Below are positions 1 to 11,040 of a stretch of DNA of 64,000 nt, piece by piece. The first letter of the stretch is position 1; each line of letters begins with the position of its first letter. The position numbers and the translations under genes were made by a program. The notes under the pieces were generated by a model. It was not told where the DNA came from, made no database searches, and saw nothing but the letters and a program-made list of their open reading frames with translations. The DNA is from Hofstenia miamia (lineage: Eukaryota; Xenacoelomorpha; Acoela; Hofsteniidae): the NCBI GenBank assembly GCA_900660155.1, contig CABFPE010000147.1:446343-510342 (forward strand), read 5' to 3'.

Positions 1-986
1 TATATATATATATATATATAGTATATAACTGTCTTCACTGTTAGTGAAATTTAACATTTAAAATATTAGTCATAACAAGAATGGTTTACGCAATAATTTC
101 TGCCTAAATTTCCCTCTTCGTTTTTGCCCAATGTGATCAACTATAAATAGAATTAAACAATGTCTGCATTATTCTGTTAAAAATGAATGATATTCGGATT
201 ATGAACTCAATGCTTTGATATTAAAAATCTTAAACAATTTCGCTTGGGGGCATTTGGTGTTTAGTCTACAAAAGTCTTTGCGTGTGATAAAAATAACGAG
301 CAAATTTAATTGTTTTAAATTGACTATGTACAGCTAAACATCCTTCATGTATATTTTCAATTAGAGTTCAACCTACATGCAAGATGTCAATTTATATAAG
401 GAAACATAAAAGCGAACCGCCTCGCCAAACGACTGTTAAATAAGGAAACTCAACTGTCCTGTGAATCGATTTCACTTAAAAGTGTTGCTAAAATGCATTA
501 TGATTGAATAGTCTGCATTGTTGTCAACAGTTCTGCTTTAGATTATTTAAAATAAATAATGTCTGCACAATAAATAAAAATTGTCACTTGCCGCAATCAT
601 CGGGACTTGATTATTTCAAATAATGACAGATTTCTTCAAGCACTCTTTCTGTACGCTATGTCTACATTTATAATTTGCAATTATCATTTAATTGATTTTA
701 GCTGAATCAGAATGGAAGGGACAGTTGATAAGAAGGAAAGTTTCAACGAGATAAAGGTTGAACACGTCTAGATTTCATGAATCCAATACTTAGCTAATGT
801 GAATCAAAACTACGAATGAAATACTTCGCGAAAAAATCAATAGCTACAAAACACAATGTACTGTAATATAACATCACATAACACATCCACAAAAATGGGC
901 AAATGCTCTTAACGAAAACCTAATTATATTCTATGAAACTAATTGTAAAAATTTTCATTTATTTAGAAAAGACAAAACTACATATA
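1..986. other. AT-rich sequence without recognisable gene
   Basis: The window opens inside a (TA)n microsatellite (about 1-20). The rest is AT-rich non-coding sequence with no open frame, splice pair or terminal repeat that I could support. It would lie in an intron, or between exons, of the kinase gene whose exon ends at 4848, because the missing kinase exons must lie further left. Confidence 0.5.
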
Positions 987-994
987 CTTCGTGG

Positions 995-2782
995 TAGAGA
1001 TATGTGAGGTTCTCCAAGTTGATACCGATGCCGCACCGCGCGTGTCCACTGCAACCGCAAACCGCACTGCACGGCAATTTATTATACCGCAAAGTCATAA
1101 TGTCTTCACTAAAGAGTGACATCGAGTACCCGATTGAACGTGACACGAAATCGGGTCGGGTTCGCGCGCAAGCATAGATTAATTGATGCAAAACATAAGG
1201 ATGTTATCCACCAATCCATTTGCAAAAGATCTAAGACGTTAAGTAAGACCAATTAATGGCTATGTTTAAGAAAATGATCCAAGAAAATAAGAGTATTGCG
1301 AATCAAAATCCACGTTTCGGATTGGGTTCGGGTAGACAATTTTCGGGACGGGTTCGGGTAATGAATATTCTAATCAGGTCGGGATCGGGTCCATGATAAG
1401 CTCATTTTGTCACAAATGCAGTTATATACAGTTAATGTATATAAATACAAACCATATACCACAGAAAGGCAAATACAATAAACAAATAATAAATTCATAT
1501 TTACAAACGTTTTCATAATGTCAAAATGCTATTAAAAAATGGGGGAGTCAACAGCATCATCGTTTGAAGCCTTGCCACGATTTTTCAAGCAAACGACCTG
1601 TGTTTGAAAATAACCTTTCCCCAGTGGCCTCACATGCTGGTACAGCCAATAAAATGTAGGCACTTGACTTAAGTTTGGAAAACTAACAGTATTCGGACCC
1701 CATCATTTAATAATATCATCACAGTGTGTTATTGGAATATCTGCATAACGATCGGCCTCGGTGACGGATTTGTACCTCTTTGAAGAAGGACCTGCTAGTT
1801 CTTTGTATATGTCCACATGGTCAGTCACAACAGAGGTGTAAGTGGGTCAAACCGGGTCTGGCTCTGGATCAAATTGGGTCACATTTTTGTGTAGTTGGGT
1901 CTGGGTCTGGGTCTATTAACATAATTTTGAATTGGGTCGAATTGGGTCTGGGTCAAATTAATGCTGTATAATGTACAAGTTGAACTTTGTATCTGAAAAA
2001 AATTATTGTCAATAAATAATTGTCACATACATGTATATCTTTCAATTTTGTTCAACTAAGATTTATGTTACCCATGTTTACAATAGCAGAATAGATTAGT
2101 TTTGCAATGTTATTTATGTTTGTTTATTAGATAGATATTAATCAAACTGTTTTTGTGTGAAACAGGGACATAATTTAAATTTAAATTGGGTCTGGGTCAG
2201 CTCGGCTTTGGGTCCAAATGGGTCTGGGTCAGCTCGGATGTGGGTCCAATTGGGTCTGGGTTAGCTCGGCCTTGGGTCCAAATGGGTCAGGGTCAGCTCG
2301 GATATGGGTCCAATTGGGTCTGGGTTAGCTCGACTGTGGGTCCAAATGGGTCTGGGTCAACATTCAGTGACCCACTTATACCTCTGAGTCACAATATCGG
2401 CTTCATCATTAAGACTGAGTGCACCCAGCAACTTGCAAACATCATAAATTGTTCCACTTTTGTCGAGATCACTGAGAAACGACAAATGCTTAGTCATCAG
2501 ATGCAAGAGTGTTGCAGCATAATGCAGTGAGAATATTTGGATTTTTCTATCAAAGAAAAAATTAATGCGCCTTGAATTCTTTAATAAGATCGGAATCATT
2601 GCTCTTACCTTCATACCTCGGTTTCATTTTGATTTATATACCGATTTAATACATTGCTTTAATACACAATGCCACTTTTAGGCGTTGAATTACTTTTAGT
2701 AACCGCTCCGAACCACATCAGACGGCACCGCACCGCACTACATTGCACCGCACTGCATTACACCACACCGTGCTCATCTCTA
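995..2782 (-). mobile_element. Decayed hAT DNA transposon
   Basis: The ends read TAGAGAT at 995 and ATCTCTA at 2782. They are flanked by 8-bp target duplications CTTCGTGG (987-994) and CTTCATGG (2783-2790), one mismatch apart, as expected for hAT. On the minus strand about 1540-1800 encodes pieces of the C-terminal hAT dimerisation region: a stretch like WGPNTVSFPNLSQVP, then in another frame PACEATGERLFSNTGRLLEK, matching the family's PATSxxSERxFSxAG motif. A further minus-strand open segment (2614-2395) may be more of the transposase. Stops and frame changes show it is dead. Another hAT element is inserted in it at 1831-2386. Subterminal GCACCGCACC-type repeats near both ends are typical of hAT. 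Confidence 0.8.
1831..2386. mobile_element. Nested non-autonomous hAT element with GGGTC-rich interior
   Basis: The terminal inverted repeats are CAGAGGTGTAAGTGGGTCA on the left and its near complement TGACCCACTTATACCTCTG on the right. Perfect 8-bp target duplications AGTCACAA flank it (1823-1830 and 2387-2394). The 556-bp body codes for nothing recognisable. It carries arrays of GGGTCTGGGTC motifs, including four alternating blocks of TGGGTCTGGGTYAGCTCGG type at about 2186-2360. It sits inside the older hAT element at 995-2782. Confidence 0.88.
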
Positions 2783-2827
2783 CTTCATGGTATAGGATAG
2801 AGAAGTGTCTGCCTTTCATTCTTAAGC

Positions 2828-3180
2828 TGCAAACTCTGACTTTTCCCATGGCAAGTCTCAATGGATTCGTGGATCTATCTACATACAGAAACAGTTAAAG
2901 TTCGTTGTTGATAACATGGCCTTTGAACCTCATATTCACTTGAACATGTTTCAAGAGAATTTAAATTTTTTTAAAAATCGGAATTTTTAATGAAAATAAT
3001 TAATCTTTTCCAATACTTTTGGCCCAGCAATATACTTTAGTACGCATTTTCAATAGTAGATGTGTCCATGCCTCACGATTTCTAAATTTCCTAATGGTAT
3101 TGAAAAAATATTTTTAGAAATGTGGAAAAACGGTTAATCTTTTTAAAAGAAAACCAGGCTGTCTAAGTTTGAGCTTGAAT
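2828..3180. repeat. Dispersed repeat family A, copy 1
   Basis: This segment aligns by eye with 5495-5960 and 8268-8650 in the same orientation. Shared landmarks are GAGAATTTAAATCTTTT-like text, a CATGCCGCAAGATTTTC-like block (here CATGCCTCACGATTTC) and GTAGAAAAACGGTT-like text near the end. No coding capacity is visible. The family is unknown and may be a non-autonomous element or a LINE tail. Confidence 0.6.
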
Positions 3181-3189
3181 CAACAAGGT

Positions 3190-4331
3190 ATAAAACAGTA
3201 TGGCACCATACAATAAGCAGCACCCCTACCTGAAAGGCCAATCAAATAATAAGTAACTAAGGGCTTTAGCATGAATTGCAAACTTTATTTAAATTATATA
3301 ATCTAACGCTTAAAAAGAAAACCCAGAATTTCTAAGGAAAACTAAAAGTAGACCATCCCGCGGTATTTTTACTAATACCATGACCATAATAGAAAAGATC
3401 TTATGAAGAAATAACTGTAAAACGGTATTCTTCAAATACAAGGCTGCTAACGAATACATATTTAGTCCGGGAAAATGGCTTATTCAGTGTGACATGTTAT
3501 TGAAGAAGCCATCAAAATATTAACACTCCTCGAAGAAGCGACTGAAATGTTAGTTGGAGATACCTATGCATCGTTCAGCTTAGCAATGGCAAATTTGAAA
3601 TTACCATACCATATCGTACCAAGACGCAAGACCAAAAAAACATGTTGAACTCAAAGTTGAAACACCGCCGACCTCTAACAATATGTTGGTTTGCAATACA
3701 AAAATTGGCTGGAATTGGTTTTGTAAGAAAATAGAAATAGTGCACTAGAATTTTGGCAATAAAGGAAATCAAATCGTGGGAACTTTAGACATTTTCCAAA
3801 AATGAAACAATCGAACAACATGTATACAGGAGCGTCAAGATTAACATTAAAAATGATGCAGTTAATTAGGGGTTAATTGCAAACGTCGACAATTTTCAGG
3901 TTTACTTAAATCCACGTAAGCTACATACTGTACATTGGGTAGTAATACTTATAGACCAATCAAAATGGTGTGAAATTTAACATGTGGCAAACAACCTGAG
4001 ATATAAGAAAATTTCGTTAATTATACAATTCAAAACTGTATCTGAGACTGCTCACGGATTGCAGTTAGCCAAAAGCCTAAAAAGCATTACACAAAAAACA
4101 TAAAAAAGCAAAGATTTTACATTGCAAAATTCTCTTTGACAGGTTTTCGAAATGCACAAAATGGATTTTTTTGGGGTGCAAACAATCAAATCTGAAGTTA
4201 CAATTAGTCTTGTTATTTGAAAAAACTCATGTTCCCCTTTCAAACTTAGAGTTTGCGCACCTAGTCTACCGGTCAAGGATGCCTACAATGGCTTAAAAAA
4301 ATTCTTAAGCGCTTGAAAAATTCCTCACACA
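3190..4331. other. Non-coding AT-rich interval
   Basis: I see no gene, element end or RNA here. Short open frames occur but have no splice context or recognisable composition. Confidence 0.4.
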
Positions 4332-4560
4332 CAGGGGCGTACACACGATTTTCTGACTGGGGGCATCTCAGGCATGAGACACAAAAGCGGGCGAAGGCCT
4401 GGCAAAATTTTTGAAAACATTGAAAAAATAGAACCTAAAAATGCAATTTAGGAAAATATTTTGTACTTATTTTTTTAATATTTTGTCAAATTTTTTTTGA
4501 CTAACTAATCAAGATCAATTTTGAAAGTCTGACGGAAGAGGGGGACATTCCAGCATACCC
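4332..4560. mobile_element. hAT-type MITE, relative of the 11.7-kb element
   Basis: It begins CAGGGGCGTACACACGATTT and aligns along its length with the reverse complement of the element at 11688-11899, which starts CAGGGGTGTACGTAAGATTT. Both also share an AATATTTTG-rich centre and a CTGACGGAAG/CTGACAAGGG block near the far end. The right terminus is not clean here, so the end is approximate. Confidence 0.6.
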
Positions 4561-4847
4561 TCAAACCCCTTCCTTGCCTACATAACGACATAAATAATTC
4601 GATAATAGCTTATTTCGCAAATAATCCCCAATGACGTTTTAACGAAAAATAAAGAATTTTTGAAGTTTCAAATTTAGCTGACTTGAAAAGAATAATCCAA
4701 TAACCCCTACGTCTCTCCAACATTAGTGTAGCTAGGAAGAGATACTTAGGAGGTACGAAACATAAAAAAGTATGATACACATCATTCTCTTTGATGCACT
4801 AAATGCTTAAATATTGGAAAAAATTTAAGAAAAGTAGGAACGCTTAC

Positions 4848-5200
4848 CAAGAATTTGCTGAATGCAGCGACTGGCGTCTTGTTCACAATACGATTCCCGT
4901 GCCACAATATCATCAAACAACTCACCACCTTGAATCAAATCAAAAACCATGTAGTAACAACGAGCCTCCTGAGCTGTAAAGTGAAGACGCACGATGGAAG
5001 GGTGCGCAAGCATTCGACAAATCCCTGCTTCTTTTTCCAACTTCTCCTTCTGTTTGGAAGAAAGTTTATCGGTGTTAATGATCTTAGCGGCATAGTCGCG
5101 GTTCTCCACTCGATGTAGGCAGCGGTGAACGTTACTGAACGCTCCATGGCCGATTTTCTCCTTCAAATCGTAGATTTCTGAGAAAGACATGCTTCCACGC
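4848..5200 (-). CDS. CaMKII-like protein kinase, N-lobe exon (partial gene)
   Basis: The exon encodes the ATP-binding half of a Ca2+/calmodulin-dependent protein kinase II-type serine/threonine kinase. Reading from the internal methionine at 5190 (114 codons), the glycine loop is IGHGAFSNV, the ATP-anchoring lysine lies in YAAKIIN, the helix-C glutamate is in EKEAGICRML, and the hinge and helix D read MVFDLIQGGELFDDIVARE. This run is characteristic of CaMKII rather than of CASK or CaMKI. The exon is bounded by an acceptor (TTTTAG, AG at 5202-5201) and a donor (GTAAGC, from 4847) after QQIL. The catalytic HRD loop, DFG motif, autoinhibitory helix and association domain are not in the window and must lie beyond the left edge. 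The exon enters with one base plus CGT GGA AGC, so translation probably starts further upstream (see 32503-32558). GC content is higher than in the flanks. Identification is strong for the family; orthology is inferred. Confidence 0.92.
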
Positions 5201-5494
5201 CTAAAATGCACACGTTGGTATGTTCAAAATAGTAGTATTTACATCCATTCTAATGCAAATATTGACAGAATATATAATCACGAATATTATTCTGCAATAT
5301 AATTGACACAAACAATTAAAATCTATTGACGCCTCTCACTACAGGAAGGATATAAGGAGAGTTAGAAAAATACCAGAAAGTCCAATAAACATATATAAGT
5401 GGATTACACGATTGGGAAGAATGATCAGTCTCTATAAATGCTAATTTTAATATCACACTCTGTACTAAAAACTGTCAATTTTTCTAAAAAAACT

Positions 5495-5960
5495 TAAGCA
5501 GCATTTGGATTTTTGAAATTTTTTTATGATTTTATAAAAAATTTTAAACGCTAAAAGCTCAAAAACTATTAATGGTGTGCTCAATATGAAAGCACCACGA
5601 CCTCTGACTTTGCGCACGGCACGCGTCAATGGGTTTGGAATATCGTTGCACATATAAAAAAACAGCCAAAGTTGTTTTGTTACCTCAATGGCCTCAAAAC
5701 CTTCTAAATACATTAACACTAGGTATGGAGAGAATTTAAATCTTTTCGAAAATTTCAAATTTTCAGAGGAAATTTCATTATCCTTTTAAAAATCTCTGCT
5801 ACAGCGATAAGCTTTAATAGAAATTTTCGTCATTATATTAACTATGTTCCTTAATAGACCTACCCATGCCGCAAGATTTTCAAATTTGGAAATAGGCTTA
5901 GAGAAAACTTTTTGTAAATTTTGTAAATGCATAGTAGCCATATCTAAGCGACACTAAAAT
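5495..5960. repeat. Dispersed repeat family A, copy 2
   Basis: This is the longest copy of the family. It lies about 300 bp upstream (gene sense) of the CaMKII exon. It shares AGCTCAAAAACTATTAATGG with the copy at 8268-8650 and CATGCCGCAAGATTTTCAAA with it as well. It is non-coding. Confidence 0.65.
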
Positions 5961-7584
5961 TTTTAAAATTTTGAAAATTAGAGAGCGAATGAGATTTTCA
6001 CAAATGATAAAATGTGTGAATTGGTCAAGCAAGCCTGAAAACCACGATTTAAAATGATAACTACGCATTACGTTTTCTTATTGAAACGAGTAGGGCGAAT
6101 TAGTAAACATTGAAATATATCTAAAATTTTCAAAGTTTAAGAATTGGAAAGTTTTATTAGTGCCATCCCGTACGATCTGCACTTCCCGAGTTCCGTTTGT
6201 AAATTACTTCTCTCACACTTTGAATAGAGAGTCAGTTTCTTTAGTTCAGTATTGATATTACAATTCACGAAAAACTAGGATGGAAGGAAACTTAAGGGCT
6301 TCAGTGCAATGAAATACTTTAGCTGCATATTTAACTAAATTCATTTAATTACACGATGCACTCTCCCTCGATAATTCTCGGATTGCAAAATATTTGAATA
6401 ACATACTACTGTATTTTCCTGGAAGCAAAGTGAATCACATCCACTGAAGAGACCCATGACAATTGAAACGTACAGTCATTAATTACCTAATCTGAATAAA
6501 TGAATTAATCAACTTCTTCCTGAATTCCAATGCACCAATGAACACATTTCAAATAGCTTATCCGAGGAGAAAATCCATTCCGTAACAAGACACATAGTTT
6601 AATTATTAATCGAAGTAAAGTGGAAAACGAGATTAACACAGATGAGATATTTATATTGTTCAAAACTTATAATGGGTTTATAAACAAAAATTTAACATTC
6701 TATAAAAAATGTAAAAGGAACAGGAACAGATATCACATAAGGCAAATATCTACAGAAATATCAAGGGATACTTTACCAAACTAATTTGCAAGAATACATC
6801 TCTCTCTCCAGACCTTGCATGAGTTTCAACTCTTAAATGATCAGACAACATTGCCTATAATTCCAAATAGAAATCTGTAGACAATTATAAGGTCCGTTGC
6901 CAAAATATCCACCGCCAGCGGATCCTTATATAAGTAGTCCCAAATCGAATACAAATAAAAAGTGAATTTCTTAGCCTATAAAGACCCATGAATAAATCAT
7001 AGGAATCAGAGCTTCAGATTCGGATTCGTTTTTTTGGACTCATTAGTATTTCTACAAGATTCGAATTGGGGAATTGTAGATTTTATCGATGGGTCTGTGT
7101 TAGAAATGATATCTTAATAAATGTAAAGAAAAAATGGGATGACGTAAAGAAGAAAAGTAAGGTTATTTGTATACATGTATTTCGACCAAAGGGTGATGTA
7201 GGTCAATCCTGAACTTGCTTAAGTCACCAAATGGGCCACCCCAAAAATGCAAAAGCTAAGTAAAAACCCAGGCCGTGTTACATTATAGAATGATTGATTG
7301 TAAAGCATATACTTAAGACTAAATCTTTGAGAGGGTTAGAAACCGTTGTATTCCGATATTATATGCGACTCACAAAGTATGCTAAATCTCGAGCGTAGGA
7401 TTTTAAGTAGTATCTGAAATCCTGTAGAAATAACTTGATATGTCCTTCAGAAGTTAACCATAAAAATTCAAAGAGAAAATGCGTCGAATTTTTCCTGCAA
7501 GAGACATACCATGTTAAATCCCTATAACCCACAATGATATATGTATTTTTTAATTAACCAAATGTGAACTACTTAAGGTTATAA
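5961..7584. other. Non-coding AT-rich interval
   Basis: No gene, element end or structured RNA was recognised. Composition is ordinary for the left part of the window, with CpG present at normal frequency. Confidence 0.4.
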
Positions 7585-7627
7585 CGTGGACTACGCGATT
7601 AAAAATAATATAATCGCGCAATCCCCG
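7585..7627. mobile_element. Miniature palindromic element (43 bp)
   Basis: It consists almost only of two inverted ends, CGTGGACTACGCGATTA and TAATCGCGCAATCCCCG, separated by about ten bases. The same ends bound the 195-bp element at 12890-13084, so this is probably an extreme internal deletion of that family. Confidence 0.6.
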
Positions 7628-7795
7628 GGTTCTACTCGATGCCTAGAGTTGAATTTTCCTTTGAAGATTTGTAAAAGTACCCACCTTTTGTAGCAATCTT
7701 CGCTGACAATGTGAAAGTGTGATTAACATCACCTTCCCAATGATATCGCAAACTCAATACAAATGGAAAGTTTTATTTGAACACATCGCTCTTAA

Positions 7796-7952
7796 CACTA
7801 GAACAGCGATTACCCATTGAGAATAAATTTACATCTGATCCTTCAAATGCGAAAATTATGCAAGTATATGTACCTATTAGTGTTTTTGCTGGATAAATAA
7901 TGAAGTAAAAAAATGCTGTAAGATCATTTGAACTATTGTCGCGTTTCTAGTG
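7796..7952. mobile_element. piggyBac-type MITE, copy 1
   Basis: TTAA target sites flank it (7792-7795 and 7953-7956). The terminal inverted repeats are CACTAGAACAGCGAT and its counterpart, whose reverse complement is CACTAGAAACGCGAC. The 157-bp body aligns with the inverted copy at 20499-20716. The first bases match the ends of the autonomous-type piggyBac at 42452-44987 (CACTAGAAAGACCG). Confidence 0.8.
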
Positions 7953-8267
7953 TTAAACATGATTTTTACAATTCAATATATTGCATCACGAAATAAACTT
8001 TCAAGTAGAGATACGATTTGCAAATATAACTCAGACATAACACCTAGAGGTTTAAAAGCTTAAAAAATCCTAAAATCGGGTGAAGTATTATTCAGACCAT
8101 TTCATCAAAGAAATTCAGTATGATTTTGAGTGAAACTGATAAGATAAAATTTATACTGTAGAATACAAATACGTTTTTACTATTATAGTTTTTAAATCAA
8201 ATCATATTTTAAGCAAATAAACTTATAAATTGGGTCACATTATGTAATTGCAATATTAACCATAAAC

Positions 8268-8650
8268 ACCCAGGGATTTTTAAAAATTTTTTTATGATCC
8301 TATAAAATTTTTTTTTTAAATGCTTATAGCTCAAAAACTATTAATGGTGTGATCAATCTCTTTTGCTCGAAATCTTCTAAATACATGAACACTAGGCATG
8401 GTGACAATTTAAATCTTTTTCAAAATTTTAAAATGTTCAAAGAAAACGTGTCAAACTTTTCAACAACCTTAGGCACAACAACATGTTTTAATGAGAAAAT
8501 TTCAACATTGCATTAAAGTATGTTCCCCAATATACCTACACATGCCGCAAGATTTTCAAATTTCGTAATAGGCTTCGAGAAAATTCTTTGTAAATGTAGA
8601 AAAACGGTTTGCCCTTTAAAAAGGACGCCAGCAAGCTTAAGGTTAAAAGA
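8268..8650. repeat. Dispersed repeat family A, copy 3
   Basis: Same orientation as the copies at 2828-3180 and 5495-5960. It carries the AGCTCAAAAACTATTAATGG block and the GCCGCAAGATTTTCAAATTT block, and ends with GTAGAAAAACGGTT, shared with copy 1. Confidence 0.65.
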
Positions 8651-8659
8651 AAAGCAACA

Positions 8660-9800
8660 CAGCGTATATCAGCTAAACACCAAGTGAAAATGCGAATCAG
8701 CTATTAAGTAATCCAAAGTCAAATTATGCGATGGGGGATTATAAGAAGAATATAATCTCCTTACTTTCTATTAAGACGAAGGAAATAAGAAACTAGTAAT
8801 TTACAAAATTAAATATTTCAGAATCATCTCGTTGCAAAATATTGTTGATTAGTTCATAAGAGTAAATGGAAAAATACCAATGGCTAAATTTCGGACAGCT
8901 GTCAGTGTTCAGAATAGAACCGCATGATTTTACAAACATCAAATTATCAACACCAAATTCTTACTTTGATAGAAAACCTCTTAAAATCGAAGACAGACAT
9001 AATAATCATCACCTGGAGATACTAATGATTCACTGGTAAAAGTCATTCATCGACAAAATTCATTGAAGGTAATGCACAGTCAGGCCTCCATCCTAATTTA
9101 AATAAAAAATTCAAAATGGAAAAGTGTACACAAATAAAGGGAAAGTAGACGCAATTCACGAATGATACGAAAAAACATATAAATACACAGCATTTTCCGT
9201 CCTAGCGTCCAGCGTTTTGCAAATGTGTTCAACCGCACCGTGAAAAATGACATACCACACAACGCAGATCTCTCTTCTGATTTCGCACTGAATATAAATA
9301 CGCGAAAATTACACATATAGTAATCAAATTGAATCCAAAACGGAGATACTACAGGCTTTTTAGTTCGAAAATACTTGCAAATTTTAAATCAAATTAGTCT
9401 CAGTCCCCTACTGGTTTAATCTAAGCAATCAGAATAATTTCAATTAGAATATAATCCTGTTTGAGAATTTCCAGCAATTTCACCTTTATGTACGTCAACA
9501 GTATCATCAACAAGACTATCAAATGAATGAATACATTGACCTACACCAGTAGAGAAAGTAAGAAAAAACATCAACTGAACACTTGAACGCAACAGAGATT
9601 AGACGTCTCACAGTAATTCATGGCAATTGAGATGCTGTGAGCTTTATGTCATTCATAGGAAGTTGATATTCCAAGGACAACTGAACTGGAGAAAGTGCAG
9701 CCTTAAAATTTAATATGTATTTTTAACCAACTATAAGTTGCTAAGAAACGTGCTGCTAATTCTTAATTCAGTTCAAAAAATGGATAAAAATCAAATTACA
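8660..9800. other. Non-coding AT-rich interval
   Basis: Nothing recognisable was found here; the short open frames on either strand lack splice or homology support. Confidence 0.4.
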
Positions 9801-9805
9801 CAGAT

Positions 9806-10095
9806 CATGCGCGTACCTAGGGGGGGGGGTCGTTGGGTGCGAACGACCCCCCTTTTTAGATGATCTGACCTTTTTGGAATTAAAGTTACATGTGGTAAAC
9901 CATATTTGTTATTCCACGTGCGTGGTGTTATAAAATTTTCATATTTTATATTTTATGTATTACATTACTGAACCATGATTGTTAATGTATACACATAACT
10001 TGAAAAATAACTTTTTCATTTTTTGTAAAAAAAAGAATAGAAATGCCCTTTTCAGAAAAATCCGACTCCCTTATAAATCGCTAGGTACGCGCTTG
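9806..10095. mobile_element. MITE with 15-bp inverted ends and CAGAT target duplication
   Basis: The ends are CATGCGCGTACCTAG on the left and CTAGGTACGCGCTTG on the right (one mismatch). CAGAT is duplicated on both sides (9801-9805 and 10096-10100). Next to the left end is a G-run followed by GTCGTTGGGTGCGAACGACC, which can fold on itself. The 290-bp body has no open frame. The superfamily is not determined. Confidence 0.75.
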
Positions 10096-10607
10096 CAGAT
10101 CCCTAAAATTTAGTTGTAAAAGTATTTATAAAAATTGCTGCGAAAAATACAAACCTATAAGCGCTTTTAATAAGTGATCAACTAAAAATAAACGAAGTTT
10201 CGTAACGCAAAACAATTAAATTGTCGTGTGAAATGCCTTTATATTTGTCAAGAGAGAAAATTATAAATTAAAAATATTCCTTTAAAGAAAAATTCCTTAG
10301 GCGTGAAAAACTCAATTAGCTATTTCTTAAAGTTTGTAAGAGTGCCTTTTAAGCAAAGAAAATCTAAATAAAATTCCTATTTACTGAAGATTCAAGGTTG
10401 CTTAACGAGAAAATACAATTGCTATTATATAGCGCTTTCAGTTGTTTAAATACAATGACAGAAAAATCTCTTGCATATATTCAAAGCTGATTCTAACCTA
10501 ACACAAGGGTGGACATAAGGAAGCAATAATATTTTTACATATGCTGCACAAGTAAAGATGATATGAAAAGACTCAATTGTGAGCTTAAAAAATTGAAAAA
10601 CAAGCTT

Positions 10608-10685
10608 CAATATATATATATATATATATTTATTTAATTAAAAAAGATTTAGCGGGAGATATAAATATATATATATATCTATATA
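10608..10685. repeat. (TA)n microsatellite pair around a TTTAGCGGGA motif
   Basis: Two TA runs are separated by about 30 bp containing GATTTAGCGGGAGATATA. The same TTTAGCGGGATATATA junction recurs at about 15552-15568, also next to TA runs, which suggests an element family that sits in TA microsatellites. Confidence 0.4.
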
Positions 10686-11040
10686 AATTAAAAAAGGAGC
10701 TTTTGGCCATCAGGAACTTCTTTACTAGAGAATTTAAAAAATGCACTTGAAGTAATGAAGCCTTCCAAAATTAGCTCTGCTTTAAAAGGAAATGTAAATG
10801 TATTGAACGATTTGTGTTCAATCTGTCCCAACAAACCTTTCTAGAAACCTTGAAAAGGCTACTTATGAAACTTGAAGAAAAATAAGCTCGGCTCTAGTGG
10901 TGAATTTGCACTATCTGGTGTTTTAAACATCTGCAAAGGTTATTTAAAATAATTCATCTAAACTACAATTCATACAAAGATTTCAAAATTAAGTGCATTC
11001 GAAATATGAGTTGTGTTCGGTTATCAAATATAATCAATAA

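Noticed and set aside
4936-5147. Alternative open frames over the kinase exon
   Set aside because: The CaMKII frame carries all kinase motifs; the others are shadows.
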